NCBI GenBank assembly: GCA_932294295.1
Contig: OW028573.1
Coordinates: 69,417,829-69,481,828, forward strand
Source: Alitta virens
Taxonomy: Eukaryota; Annelida; Polychaeta; Phyllodocida; Nereididae
Length of the DNA stretch: 64,000 nucleotides
Reading direction: 5' to 3'
Shown here: piece after piece, positions 13,647 through 24,300 of the stretch
Numbering within the stretch: the first letter of the stretch is position 1
Layout: every line of letters begins with the position of its first letter
Made by a program: the position numbers and the translations under genes
The notes under the pieces: model-generated
What the model saw: the letters and a program-made list of their open reading frames with translations, nothing else
Told to the model about the DNA's origin: nothing
Database searches by the model: none

Positions 13647-14075
13647 CACTCTTAAAAATTATTGTCCGTTGACAGACAATGAGTGTCTAATTTTAACAAT
13701 CCCACTGTTGTGTAAACCAGACAATTGAAATAGTTCAGAATTTCAGACAATCACAATTGTCTGAAAAGCCGAACAATTTAGTTCAAAATAGTCAATCCTA
13801 TTGATCATTCATCAAAATTTAAACATTCCAAATGTTTGATGTTTAGCTGGGATTGTCTGGAAGGCATGCATCAGCCAATTTCATTGTTTCGGTTAGTCAA
13901 TCATATTGTTCCGTATCTATACAGTTTTGCACATTGCAATTGTGTAATTTCAGGCATTCTAATTGTCCAGAAAATTTGTATCAGACAATTGTATTGTTTG
14001 TCCAAGTCAATGATATTGTTTGCTTGTTTTGAACACTTCAATTGTTAATTTTCATACAGACAATTGCATTGTATA
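13647..14075. repeat. Degenerate ACAAT/ATTGT array beginning with a CACTCTTAAAAA terminus
   Basis: From CACTCTTAAAAATTATTGTC the sequence carries repeated CAGACAAT, CAATTGT and TCATATTGTT words every 20-40 bases over about 430 bases. Sequences of the same style occur at 31008-31143 and 31935-32013, where the far end reads in inverse (TTTTTTAGAGTG). This pattern fits subterminal repeats of a DNA transposon whose second end here is lost or distant. Confidence 0.5.
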
Positions 14076-14099
14076 TCCCGGTTAGAAATCCAGTCGTGT

Positions 14100-16700
14100 A
14101 TCTTCATGGACGATGGCTACAAGCAAGCCAAAGAATCTAAGGGCAAGCTTTTGAAAATAGGTCATGTACTTCAGGATCTGCTATCACACTTTGAAACAGC
14201 AAATGCCTACATGAAGTCGTAATCAATAATGAGAAGATTGCAACTTTACATTTAGAATCGCTGGATAGCCCACGTGATGGATAAACGATCTTCCGGTTTA
14301 TATCCTGACTTCAAGGAGTTGGTGAACTTCGCCTCAAGACAAGCGCAGGAGAGGACTGATCCTATATAAAGTAGTTCAGAGTCAATGTGTATTATGTAAC
14401 CAAGATCACAAACTGGATGTCAAAGATTTAAAGACATGAAACCAACTGAACGTTTGCAAGTTGTAATCAAATTCTTTGTGAATTAATGTCTAATCACTCC
14501 ATTCAGAATTGTCGTAAACAAAGAACATGTTCTGTTCCAGGTTGCAATGAGCGACACGCAAAATGTATCCTCATCAATCATCAAAGCAGTTATTTGGTTG
14601 GTAATCGTGTTGGAAATTATGAAAGTGGTGAAAATATCAGAATGATAAATGCCAGTGTAAGTACAAATTCTGACATTCATATGCCGGTGGTGGCTGTCAC
14701 TGTCAATGGTAAACATATGGTAAAAAGGACGCTTGCGCGTTGCTTGACACAGCCTCTAGCAACAGTATTATTTCCAAATCTTTGTTGACAAGTTGGAATT
14801 AAAGGGTACTGATGTAATATATTCACTTTAAACTTTGAGCAGTGAAGAGAATGTTAAATCTTATGTCGTAAATAATTACTCTTACTTGAAGAGCATACAA
14901 CTAGTTGATGGTGGCCAAAAGGTCCATTTACTCATCGGTCAAGACAATTCAGAAGTACTTGTCCCTCTTGAAGTCAGAAAGGGTAAAAGGGGAGAACCTT
15001 TCGCTACTCGCACCAGATGCTGTAGATGGACTAACTGGCAAGAAGGTACAATCACACTTTATTAGTTCCACATCAGTGGAAGCCAAGGTAAAACAATTAT
15101 GTGAAATAGAAAATTTTGATACAATACATGATAACTTTTGTGTTGACGATTGTTCGAGGTCTGCCAAAGGTACAAATGAGGTAGTCCATGTTATTGATGG
15201 TACAAGTCAGTTGCTTCGTGATCATGATTTCAATTTGACAAAGTTTGTGGTCAATGATTCTGATGTATTGGACAAAATTCCGGTTGAACATAATGTAAGT
15301 GAGGATGAAGATTTAAATGCTAGCACCTGTAGCAAAGTGTTGGGCATCAAGTGGAAGTTGTCAAATGATGAATCCTGTTTTGATAATACATTAGAGCAAT
15401 GCTAAGCTCCTTGTAAATCTCTCACCATTCCTAGGCTTGAGTTGCAAGCTGCCGAGCTTTCAGTTCAGTTGGAAAGTTTGTTGAAGCGGAAATGGATATC
15501 AAACTTATGGACTTGTATTTCTGGACTGATAGTCAGATTTTCTTGAATTGCATTGAAAATGATTGTAGGAGATTCCAGGTCTTTGTTGGCAACCAGGAGA
15601 GTCTCAACCATCTCAGTGGAACCACATTCCAGGTTCAGAAAATACTGCAAAAGGCTTACTGACAATAGGTCAAGATATGAAGTCCACGAATGTCAAGTTT
15701 TGGTTAGAAGGACCTGAATTTCTTATATCTTACAATGGTGACTGAAATCTTACTCCACATGACACAAGTTTACCGGACAATCATCCTTAGATCATAATGG
15801 TGAATGCAGCATCTGATCCTGCTTTCGTGAGTTTTACAGTTGAAGATCCTATGCCCAAACTGATCGATTACCACTCTGTAAGAATGGATTTCTTTGTAAT
15901 GCTGTGTGAGTTGGCTCCTTAGGCGCAAGAACATATTGAGAATAAATATATCAGTCCTTGGATGTAGTGAATTTTCAGTCACTGAAATTAAGGAATGCAT
16001 ACCAGAAATACAGCAAAGATACAAGTGGTTATACATGTTCAAAGAAATGTACAAGTAGGTGACCTTGTGTTGACCACAGAAGAGAATATGCCTAGTGGCG
16101 TATGGCCTATGGCTCTGGTGACGGAGCCCTTGAAGGTCCTGGGCCTCCACGCGGCGAGGGTGGAAACACTTGGGGTGAAGTCCTCTATCCCCAGTGGCTA
16201 AAGCAGGACAGTACGCATTGCACAAGCTGCTCCAGCTATCCAACGCAGACACTTATTGATTTTTTACATGCTTCTGGTTTCTACTACCAACTATAGATAA
16301 TCAATCTTACCCTAGAGAGCCTCTACATAGCCCACTCAGGTGCTGATGAGGCGTTAAACAATACCACTACCTACCTACCTACCTCTGGTGATGGAAATAT
16401 TTAAGAGCAAAGATGATCTTTTGAGATATGTGAGGTTGCGTACAAAATCCACTTCATTAGTTCGTCCTATCACCAAGGTAGTACTTTAAATTGTATGTTT
16501 TTTTATTTTGTACCTATGCAGTTTATTGTCATGTTTGAAGTTAAAAACCTCCAAATGAGGTGGAGTGTTGTGAATTATATCATGTCACAACATGAGTTGT
16601 GCGGCTTAGGCAATTCCTGGTGCAAATAGCTCCATCTATAATTGTGACGCACCATGTAAAAAGGGGGCAAATGGGTGGATTTTTCAAAAATTAGTTTTTG
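14100..16700 (+). mobile_element. BEL/Pao LTR retrotransposon remnant (gag-pol, decayed)
   Basis: In order: gag tail (frame with NFASRQAQERTDPIY near 14320-14370), a Cys/His knuckle stretch with CRKQRTCSVPGCNERHAKC (14510-14570), the protease region (MPVVAVTVNGKH near 14680, LLIGQDNSEVLVPLEV at 14928-14975), and part of reverse transcriptase with NFCVDDC (14905-15405 frame; FCVDD stands for the YVDD catalytic motif). Next come RNase H-region pieces (RLELQAAELSV near 15435, WTDSQIF near 15515) and the integrase C-terminus (NVQVGDLVL at 16050, then resuming at 16385-16490). An LTR start, TGTTGTGAATT, follows a purine-rich tract at 16566. Defects: the N-terminal half of the RT is deleted between the protease linker and NFCVDD, there are many frameshifts and stops, and a SINE sits in the integrase end. 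Not functional. Confidence 0.8.
16114..16391 (+). mobile_element. SINE-like insertion with target-site duplication inside the BEL remnant
   Basis: The insert 16122-16383 is flanked by identical CTCTGGTGA (TSD 16114-16121 and 16384-16391) and ends in a (CTAC)n tail. Removing it rejoins the integrase frame as VWPMALVMEIFKSKDDLLRY, which shows the insertion is younger than the BEL copy. Near the 3' end is GATGAGGCGTTAAA, a core nearly matched in the repeat at 46263-46510. No clear tRNA-type promoter was identified, so the SINE class is unknown. Confidence 0.7.
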
Positions 16701-19050
16701 ATGGCAAGTAATTGTCTAACATGTGTAGTTTATGGAAATGTAAAAAATTTCCAGATATCTCAATATTTAGTGGTCATTTGGGGTATTTGAAAATTTGATG
16801 TTTTCGCGCACATAACCACTGAGACGTAATGAGCAGCGACACAGGCACTTGTTAAACTATGCATTACGTTTTATGGCATATTTTCGTTATCTGTTGTTCA
16901 AAACTTACGTGATTTGGATATGTGATAATGAGGTAACTTTTCTATACTCAACTAAAATTGTGAGCTGCTACAATAATCACTTTTTGTAAAATTTAACATT
17001 AAAATTGGCGTCTTACATAATTTTTTTCAGCATGTGCATTTTTTTATACGCAATTTTTTTGAGTTGTGTTTTTCATTACATAAATTACTCTAAATTATAT
17101 ATATATTTTTTACATTACATTTGAATCTTTTTTGCTATTATTCGCAAACATTTGCGAATAAACGCAAAACTATTCAACTCCTTCTAGAACCAACATTACA
17201 TTTGAATCTTTTTTGCTATTATTCGCAAACATTTGCGAATAAACGCAAAACTATTCAACTCCTTCTAGAACCAATTGAGCAGAATAAAAAAATTATGTAA
17301 CAAAAAAACACAAATTCGGAAAAAAAATTATGTGGCAAAAAACTTTAATATTTGCGAATAAACGCAAATATTTGCGAATAAATGCAATATTATTTAACTC
17401 CTTCTTGAACCATTTGAGTGAAAACGAAAAAAAAAAGTGGCCAAAAACGCCAAAAAAAAAAAGTTGTATGAGGCACTAAAAGGCTTCCATATATGAGAGT
17501 TAGAACATATAGAACTAAAAGGGGACAGCACTAATTTTGATCTAATGCTAAAATTATGACAAATATACCAAATGATAGCTCAAAGGCTCTACTTTAGGTA
17601 TATAGCTAATGATGCTCTGAGTATTATTTTGGACAAATTGGGGGACATCATAAAAAGGTCAGTTTTTCTAGAAAACAAGCATGGTGACCCCTCTTTTTTA
17701 TTGTCTCATATAGATTATTATAATAAGTTACAGTCGGGTACAATGTTATATTAAATTCATATGGCTGGACATTTTTTAATTGCAAGATTTGTAAAAAAAA
17801 ATTCCCTTAAAAAATTAGACTTTTTGAATTGGCTTGCATTTTCTTTGGATCCCCTGAAATTATTGTTCTCTTTTGAGTTTCTAATGAAAATGGTCTCAAA
17901 ATGTTCCTGAAAGTCCACTGCATGCAATAACATCACCTGCTTTTATAGTTATAGCATTGCAATTAAATTATTAATTATTAGGCTGGATATGAGTCGGAAT
18001 GAGTGAGGAAAAGCACAAGAATAGAAAACATCCAATAATTTGAAAATTAGCATGCTGACCCCCCCCCCCCCACCCCAATTTGTTTCCATATTTTAGCTTT
18101 ATTATCCCAGGCAGAGGTTTGAGGTAATGCAGACCAATTGTAGACTGCAGAACTTGATTAATTTCTTTATTTGTAGATCTAGTAACATTGCCAAGCTGTT
18201 CCTAACTTGACACTGTTGACTTTCTGTATATATACTCCATTAACAAGTTATACATGTAGTGTGTGTGCAGGTGGATTTGTCACACTTAATTTCTGAAGCA
18301 GAACTCCAACGCTATTGTATATACATTGATATAATTTGGTATCTTATTAGTCTGTATGGCCAAGTTGTGACTTTTGATAGTCTCATTGACATGTCTCAAC
18401 TTTGTTTGAAGGATTTGGGAAAACATTTTTACAGATTATTTTGCTTTTCCAAAGCAGTACTCGAATACTACTGCACCTACATGCTTTGTTATTATATGTC
18501 TAAAATATTTTATTTGTGCCTTTTGGTGTCCTTATGGCCATAAATACTATAGAATATTGTGAAAAATTCATGTTTTCTAAAGCCTGTATCAACGGGGTCT
18601 CACCTACTAGTGTACCTAAACACATGTTATTTGTCTTCTAAAATGTCTATATCGTAATACTTTAAATTTCGAAGCTTCATTTTGACATATATTGCCCTTT
18701 CTTTTTTATAATTGTGGAAATTATGCAAAAATTGCTGAACTTGTGTTGTTTGCTACATTTCATAACCCCTGGTACTCTATGATACACTGATATCACAAAC
18801 CTTTGGAGAATTAAGCGTACAGTGCCTTACAGAGGTATCCTGGACCATGCATGCTAGCAAATATGCCCCCCATTATAATTCTTCTCATGACATAAAAGAC
18901 ACATGCATTAATCACACAAGTTTTTTCAGATGAATATTTAATGATATCAATAAAAAGATGCAGAAAATCAACTATTATATACAGCTGTAACATTATGCAA
19001 TCACATGCATGCTAAATCCCTTTAATCAGGCAATTTGATAAGATGCTATT
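16700..19050. other. AT-rich unassigned DNA
   Basis: Apart from the 81-bp tandem repeat (listed separately) and a poly-C run at 18059-18070, I recognise nothing firm. The longest open frame, 18259-18543, has no known domain. Blocks of the style AAAATTATGTGGCAAAAAA around 17280-17470 look like decayed transposon sequence. Confidence 0.4.
17112..17273. repeat. 81-bp direct tandem repeat, two near-perfect copies
   Basis: Units begin ACATTACATTTGAATC at 17112 and 17193. Each contains the palindrome TATTCGCAAA-CA-TTTGCGAATA, and a diverged partial copy follows at about 17345-17420. The identity between copies suggests recent duplication. Confidence 0.85.
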
Positions 19051-19059
19051 GTTGAACCC

Positions 19060-19376
19060 AGAATTCTTTTTTTTTTTGTTCAGACATACCCTACTAGTCA
19101 TATAGTGGTTATACTGGGGAACTTTCATTTGATATTTTCGGCACTTATCAGGTGAATGCAGGAATCTGATAGCAGCTGTTGATAACTTCTTCTTTCGGCC
19201 CCACCCAGGTTGATTAGCCACTGTACCTTTAGCTTTGAATTTGCGAAATAATGCATCCAACTGTGTCTTTTGAAATATTCAGTATCTTAGCTATTTTTGT
19301 ATCATTTTCCTTGCTTGTGCAATGCCAAAATCTCTTCTCTGATGTTTTTGTGAGTATTCTCTTGTTTGAGCCATGT
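19060..19376 (-). pseudogene. Tc1/mariner transposase N-terminal fragment
   Basis: On the minus strand, pieces in shifted frames read as a Tc1-type paired/HTH region: IISQIQS-like helix residues, then FRKFKAKGTVANQPGWGRK and KLSTAA. This matches the known Tc1 pattern of a second HTH followed by a GRPRKLS-type linker. The frame is broken near 19280 and the DDE catalytic domain is absent, so this is a dead fragment. Confidence 0.65.
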
Positions 19377-19389
19377 CTCCAGTTGACAA

Positions 19390-20690
19390 TGACATGAATC
19401 TAATGATTTAAGGCAGTGATTAAAACTGGAACACCAGCACTCAATAACCCAATTAAAGCTGCTTGTTTTCAGTTTTTGTTATTCACTATTTGAACTGTTT
19501 GAACAACCCCAGATTTGCTAATCTGCTCTTTTATGAGTGATTGCATGTAGGGGTTGAATAATTTTAAGAAGACAGCTATAATTAAAAGTAGTATATCGTG
19601 ATTCATCAGAAAAAAAAAACCTTGTCTCGTATTTGTTTAGTTGGTATATTTAAAGCAAAAAAAAAACAGCTAATATGCAAAAAAATCACACAAAATCAGG
19701 TCATGCCTGCCATTTGAGTGCACGGTCTGACTAAACTTTAGCCATTATTTTACTCCCTGGGTAATATACTTGAAATAAAAAAATCTAATATTGTAAAAAA
19801 AAAAAAGATAACAAGAAAGGTGTGGTGTCCTGTATATGCTGAGGTAAAATACCCCACCCTTAAGGAAAATGTGTACCATAGTGTGGACACCTAGCCTATA
19901 TCATCTCATCATTACATCTACCCCTGCCAGTTGGTCATGTAAGCTGACTAAGCTTCAGTAGCATTGAGGCATTTAACAAAAAAAGGATAATGCATGCCTG
20001 TTATAATGAGTGAATGAAAAGATTAGAATAATTATGAAAATAAATCATCATTTTCCAATTTCTGACTGAACTGATATCTTTGAGGTCAATTTATGATTAT
20101 TATGAATAAATATATTTAAGAAACACATGTGATAGGTCAAGTCAAGTGCAATCCCGGCAAAATTTTGAGACATTGTTTATGTCTGGGCCATTATTTCTTG
20201 ATACATTTTGTATTGTTGCTATTTTTTGTTACATGGTAGACTATTTACAACAAAAAATGTCACAAAATAATATTTTGTCAATCATTGAGATCATTGAAAT
20301 AAAAAAAGCCTGATTGTATCCAGGTCAGCAGGTGCTTTCTAGGCCAGAACAGTCTTCAGGCTTAAGACTGGCCCAAATTTTTTTTATAATTACGCATGCA
20401 TGGCTTGCTTGCATTTTCCCGCCAATTTCGCAGTTACGACGTCACCACCCGTAAGCCCCCTTTTCCCGTGGCGCGCCACAATTTATGCTACTTGGGTTCA
20501 TCATGCCTTGAGAGACCTCTATTGCTGATGAAAGTTGTAGTTGACCCAATTAATGCTCAAGAGGAAGTGACCCAGTTAACTGTAGTTCAAATATTTGTCT
20601 TTCACATGCTGGTCACCATAGACAACAGTCATGAGGTTTATGATATGTCAAAGTCAAACCGGTTACTAAACTTTATGTAAGCATAATTTT
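19390..20690. other. Intergenic DNA left of the P-type element
   Basis: AT-rich sequence with A-runs, no recognised gene. A GC-richer segment at 20396-20530 holds TTTCCCGCC and a CRE-like GACGTCA, resembling promoter-type DNA, and similar words recur at 38561-38600. The 94-codon frame 20396-20680 has no known domain. Confidence 0.4.
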
Positions 20691-20698
20691 TGTCAACA

Positions 20699-20750
20699 TT
20701 ATTCACGCGATAATACTGATAATGTTACCATACTGACATCGCGTGAATAA
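20699..20750. repeat. Short inverted repeat around CACGCGAT
   Basis: TTATTCACGCGAT (20699-20711) pairs with ATCGCGTGAATAA (20738-20750), giving 13-bp perfect arms with a 26-base loop. It lies directly left of a larger foldback at 20791. Confidence 0.8.
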
Positions 20751-20790
20751 AGAGTGGCAAAATACAACCCCTACTACGTGTAGTACTATA

Positions 20791-20917
20791 ATAAGACCCA
20801 ATGGTTATGTGGTATATTTTTATATTCCCCACGAGTGGACAGATTGGCCAGGATTCTGAAGCCAATCTGTCCACGAGTGAGGTAATATAAAAATATACCA
20901 CATCCACTTGGGTCTTA
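20791..20917. repeat. Foldback (MITE-like palindrome), about 127 bp
   Basis: The left arm ATAAGACCCAA...GGTATATTTTTATATT and CACGAGTGGACAGATTGG pairs with CCAATCTGTCCACGAGTG and AATATAAAAATATACC...TTGGGTCTTAT on the right. Most of the length pairs, with a few mismatches and a small loop near 20856. It is typical of a small non-autonomous DNA element. No target duplication was established. Confidence 0.75.
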
Positions 20918-21239
20918 TTTATATCCCACAATTTTCACTTTTAGTTGACTTGCCTGGCTATGCATTCATGTAGTATAGAAAAAATTCATGAATATTAATT
21001 TTTGACATTGACCAATCAGAGCATTGCATAACTGTCAACAACGTCATCACCTCAAAACTTTCGGGGACATTTTAAAATTAATAAAGGAATTCACAAATGA
21101 TATTTACAAACCAGTTGTTAAATATTTCTGTGTGGTCAAAATTTGTTTTGGATAGAAAACGTTTATTATTTGGTTTTGATCAATTGTTTTACCGAAGCGA
21201 TGACGCTACTTTGACGTTGCCCTTAGCAACACACATATA

Positions 21240-21329
21240 CAATGGCTTGTATCCATTGAACTAGAATACGTGGAATGGAAGTCACGTGACTTGTGACGTG
21301 CCAGATCGACGCCATTGCTATGTGTTGAT
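21240..21329 (+). repeat. Left inverted repeat of the P/THAP9-type element
   Basis: This segment matches 30639-30755 in inverse orientation. Shared blocks in order are CAATGG, CATTGAACTAGAA, GTGGAATGGA, TGTGACGTG and CGCCATTGCTATGTGTTGAT (20 bases exact), with short indels between. It ends 18 bases before the transposase start codon. The outermost base of the element and any 8-bp target duplication could not be fixed. Confidence 0.7.
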
Positions 21330-21347
21330 GTAGGGCAGAACAGCCAA

Positions 21348-24300
21348 ATGGCGTGTGCAGACGACCACCGGTATTATGGCCAGGAACCAAAGAAAAAAAG
21401 ACTGGAAACAAGTGGAACGGAGTGTTTTGCCATCAACTGTAAATCATACAGGAACAGTATGACGCAGGCAGAAGGAATTACCTTCCACAAGTAGGTTTTG
21501 TTCATGTATTTTCGAGGTTACTTGACATTGCGAACTTAGGAAAAAAACGGCAATCCAGCGCAAGTGGATTCGGTTGCGGCCCCTTTTAATGACCAAATCT
21601 TGCATATAATCACTGTACCTTTGTCGGTCCTGTATTCAGATTTATTAGTATTATACATGATAAATGCCCAATTTCGCCGAAATCCAGGTTATTAGAGTGA
21701 TTTAAAAGTGTCCGGCGACCTGCTTATCGTCCATTATTGCTGACATATGACATGAGGTAATTAGTGTATTGACCCGATTCCAGGTGGCGTCAGGGTTAAG
21801 TAAACATAAACACATGGTCGTCAACAAACCCGCCAAAATTCTGAACAGTTAATAAATACATTTGTACATCAGTACACAAGGGAAACAGATTATATAGTTA
21901 CGGTTTTTTAATTTTAATTAAGTTTATTACTTCGCCTCTATGAGTATGACAATAAAGGATAATCTGATCTTATCTTGTCAGATTTGTAATTATACTTGGC
22001 GGGAGATGACACCTAAAGCTTAGACTAAAATCATGAGAATTTACATATATTAAAATTTACATATATAATAATTAATAATTAGAAATTAGGAAATGTATCC
22101 TCCCCCCCCCCCCCCTAAATTCATAAAAGGGAGTATCCTTCATTGTAACATCAAGTAAATGCAACTTTCGTTTATGCTAAATGAAGATAATATTGTTGCA
22201 CTGAGGGGCAACAAAAAGCTAGGAAAATAACGTTAAATTCTTTGAGATACATGTCCTTTACAATCTCAGAGTGCCGAAATTTGGCCCCCACTGGTTTCGA
22301 ACTAACAACCTTCTGACAACTTACCTGTGCCTGACAGTCTTACCACTACTCTACCGAGACACTTGTCTTTAAGTGTGACTTAATTGTCTCTGTCAATCTT
22401 TCATATACTATATTTAGTGCAAGAACCTAAGTTGAAAAGTGATTGTATATTGATTGATTCAATTTCAGTTATTTTCATTGGGGGGGGGGGGGGGAGCATT
22501 GCAACTTATTAGGGTGTCAACCATAAAGTCTGTGAAATAGAAAATCATCTATATATATGTAAATATGCCAAAACAGGGTGAATCCCACAAGAAATGCTGT
22601 TCGACCAGTAACAAAGTTTAAATTTTCCCAAGTGGGTCTTGAACTACCTCTGGCGTTATCCAGGACTTGCTATATTGCATCTTAAAATTCCAGCAAAATA
22701 GGCTATATATATCCTACTACATTTACCAGTCATGTCCCAATTACCTGGAGATCAACATGGCTGGCTGTTGTCATTCGAGCACCTCCTCACATAAATAGAG
22801 CAATTTTTTTTAATTTACAAGCTTCATCAACAGGGTAAAGGGATTGGAGTTAAGTCTTTAACTGTGATTCAACCTACTGCTTACTGTATGACATGCCTTT
22901 ATTTTCGTACAAACGGGGCCCTGCAAATTTGATCCTGCAAAGTGTCTGATTTTTCCAAAAGGGGAGTCGCCCAGTCTATACCTGACCAGTGTCCAAGATG
23001 TCCTAGTTTAATTATGACCTCCATGAAGTCCCCTATTCTAAATTGGAATTGTCAGGTTTCAAAATTAAACTTAAAAAATATTATTGCCTTTATGAAAAGA
23101 TTGGCTTTGGCCTAGCTTCACACAATGGCATACACCATGTAGGTATATATCTATATAACAAAATACTTGTCCATGCTATATAGGCCATTAATCATGTTAA
23201 TGACTTAGCCAAATACGAAATTCGTACCCGCCAAAACGGGTCCATTCGTCACTCGAAAAAAGTCGGTTCGTCATCCGAAACCGGTCTGTTTGTCACCAAT
23301 ATAATGATAATAGACCATTTTTATTTTTTGTCACTACCAGTGACGAAACGACCCTTTTCGGGTAACGAATTGACCACATTCCAGTGACAAACCGTCCAAT
23401 TTTTATGGGGGCGAATCGCGCAGTGACGAATCCACCTGTTTACCTATATATATACCAATTTGGTGCCTGTCCAAGTTTTAAAACATCTCCAATGTGTATT
23501 TACGACAAATTATTATAATTTTTTTTGGTCAGCACGTCACAATGACTTTACATTATTGGATATTGTGCTTTGGCTTTGCCCACTGTGATTAAAAGTGTCC
23601 TCCCATTCAAAATTAAACTTATAACAAATATTATGAAATAGTGAAGTAAATTGAAATCCAATATTTTTACAATATGTATATATGTGGTTGTGTTTTAGAT
23701 TTCCAGACAAAGTAAAAAACATGGAACTGTTCGAAACCTGGGCCAGGAACTGTAGGCGAGACTGCGATCCCACGGCAGGCTCCAGAATATGCAGTCTGCA
23801 TTTCGAAGAGCAACAAATTAATAGAACCCTTCAAAGGGCCCGACTTAAAGAAGGGGCATTTCCGACAATTTTTGAGCTCCCAAAGCACTTGCAGGTACAA
23901 ATGCATGTATATCACAATATCAAATGTCAACTGATTTACTTGTGTGGTAATACCTGGAGGTGTAAGATGTGCCTATAATACATCGTATTCTGTCTGCATT
24001 GTAAGTTCTACATGCATGTTATCTAATACCTTATAAAAAGTTTGTATGGGTGTATTATATTTGTAAATTTATACAATGCATTGTTTTCAGCCAAAGATTA
24101 CCCAGCAAAGACTATCAAGAACGAGTTTGCAAGCCCTTGAAGCTGTGGAAGCTCAAAGTGAAGATCCAAATTCACGAGTATGTAATAACTATACGTCAGA
24201 TAAATGCATAATTTTCTCAAGAAGTTTTTTTTTTTTTGTTGGTCTAAGTATGATCATTACTTTAGGTTCAACATACTTTTGTTTTAGCTTGACCATGTTT

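Noticed and set aside
14486..15405. Independent host genes in these open frames
   Set aside because: The frames align in order to BEL/Pao gag, protease and RT segments.
17112..17273. CRISPR-like direct repeats
   Set aside because: Only two tandem 81-bp copies without spacers, in a clearly eukaryotic context.
18259..18543. 94-codon open frame
   Set aside because: No recognised motif; AT-rich hydrophobic composition typical of chance frames.
22265..22376. tRNA gene
   Set aside because: A- and B-box-like words are present but an acceptor stem and cloverleaf cannot be formed convincingly; SINE preferred.
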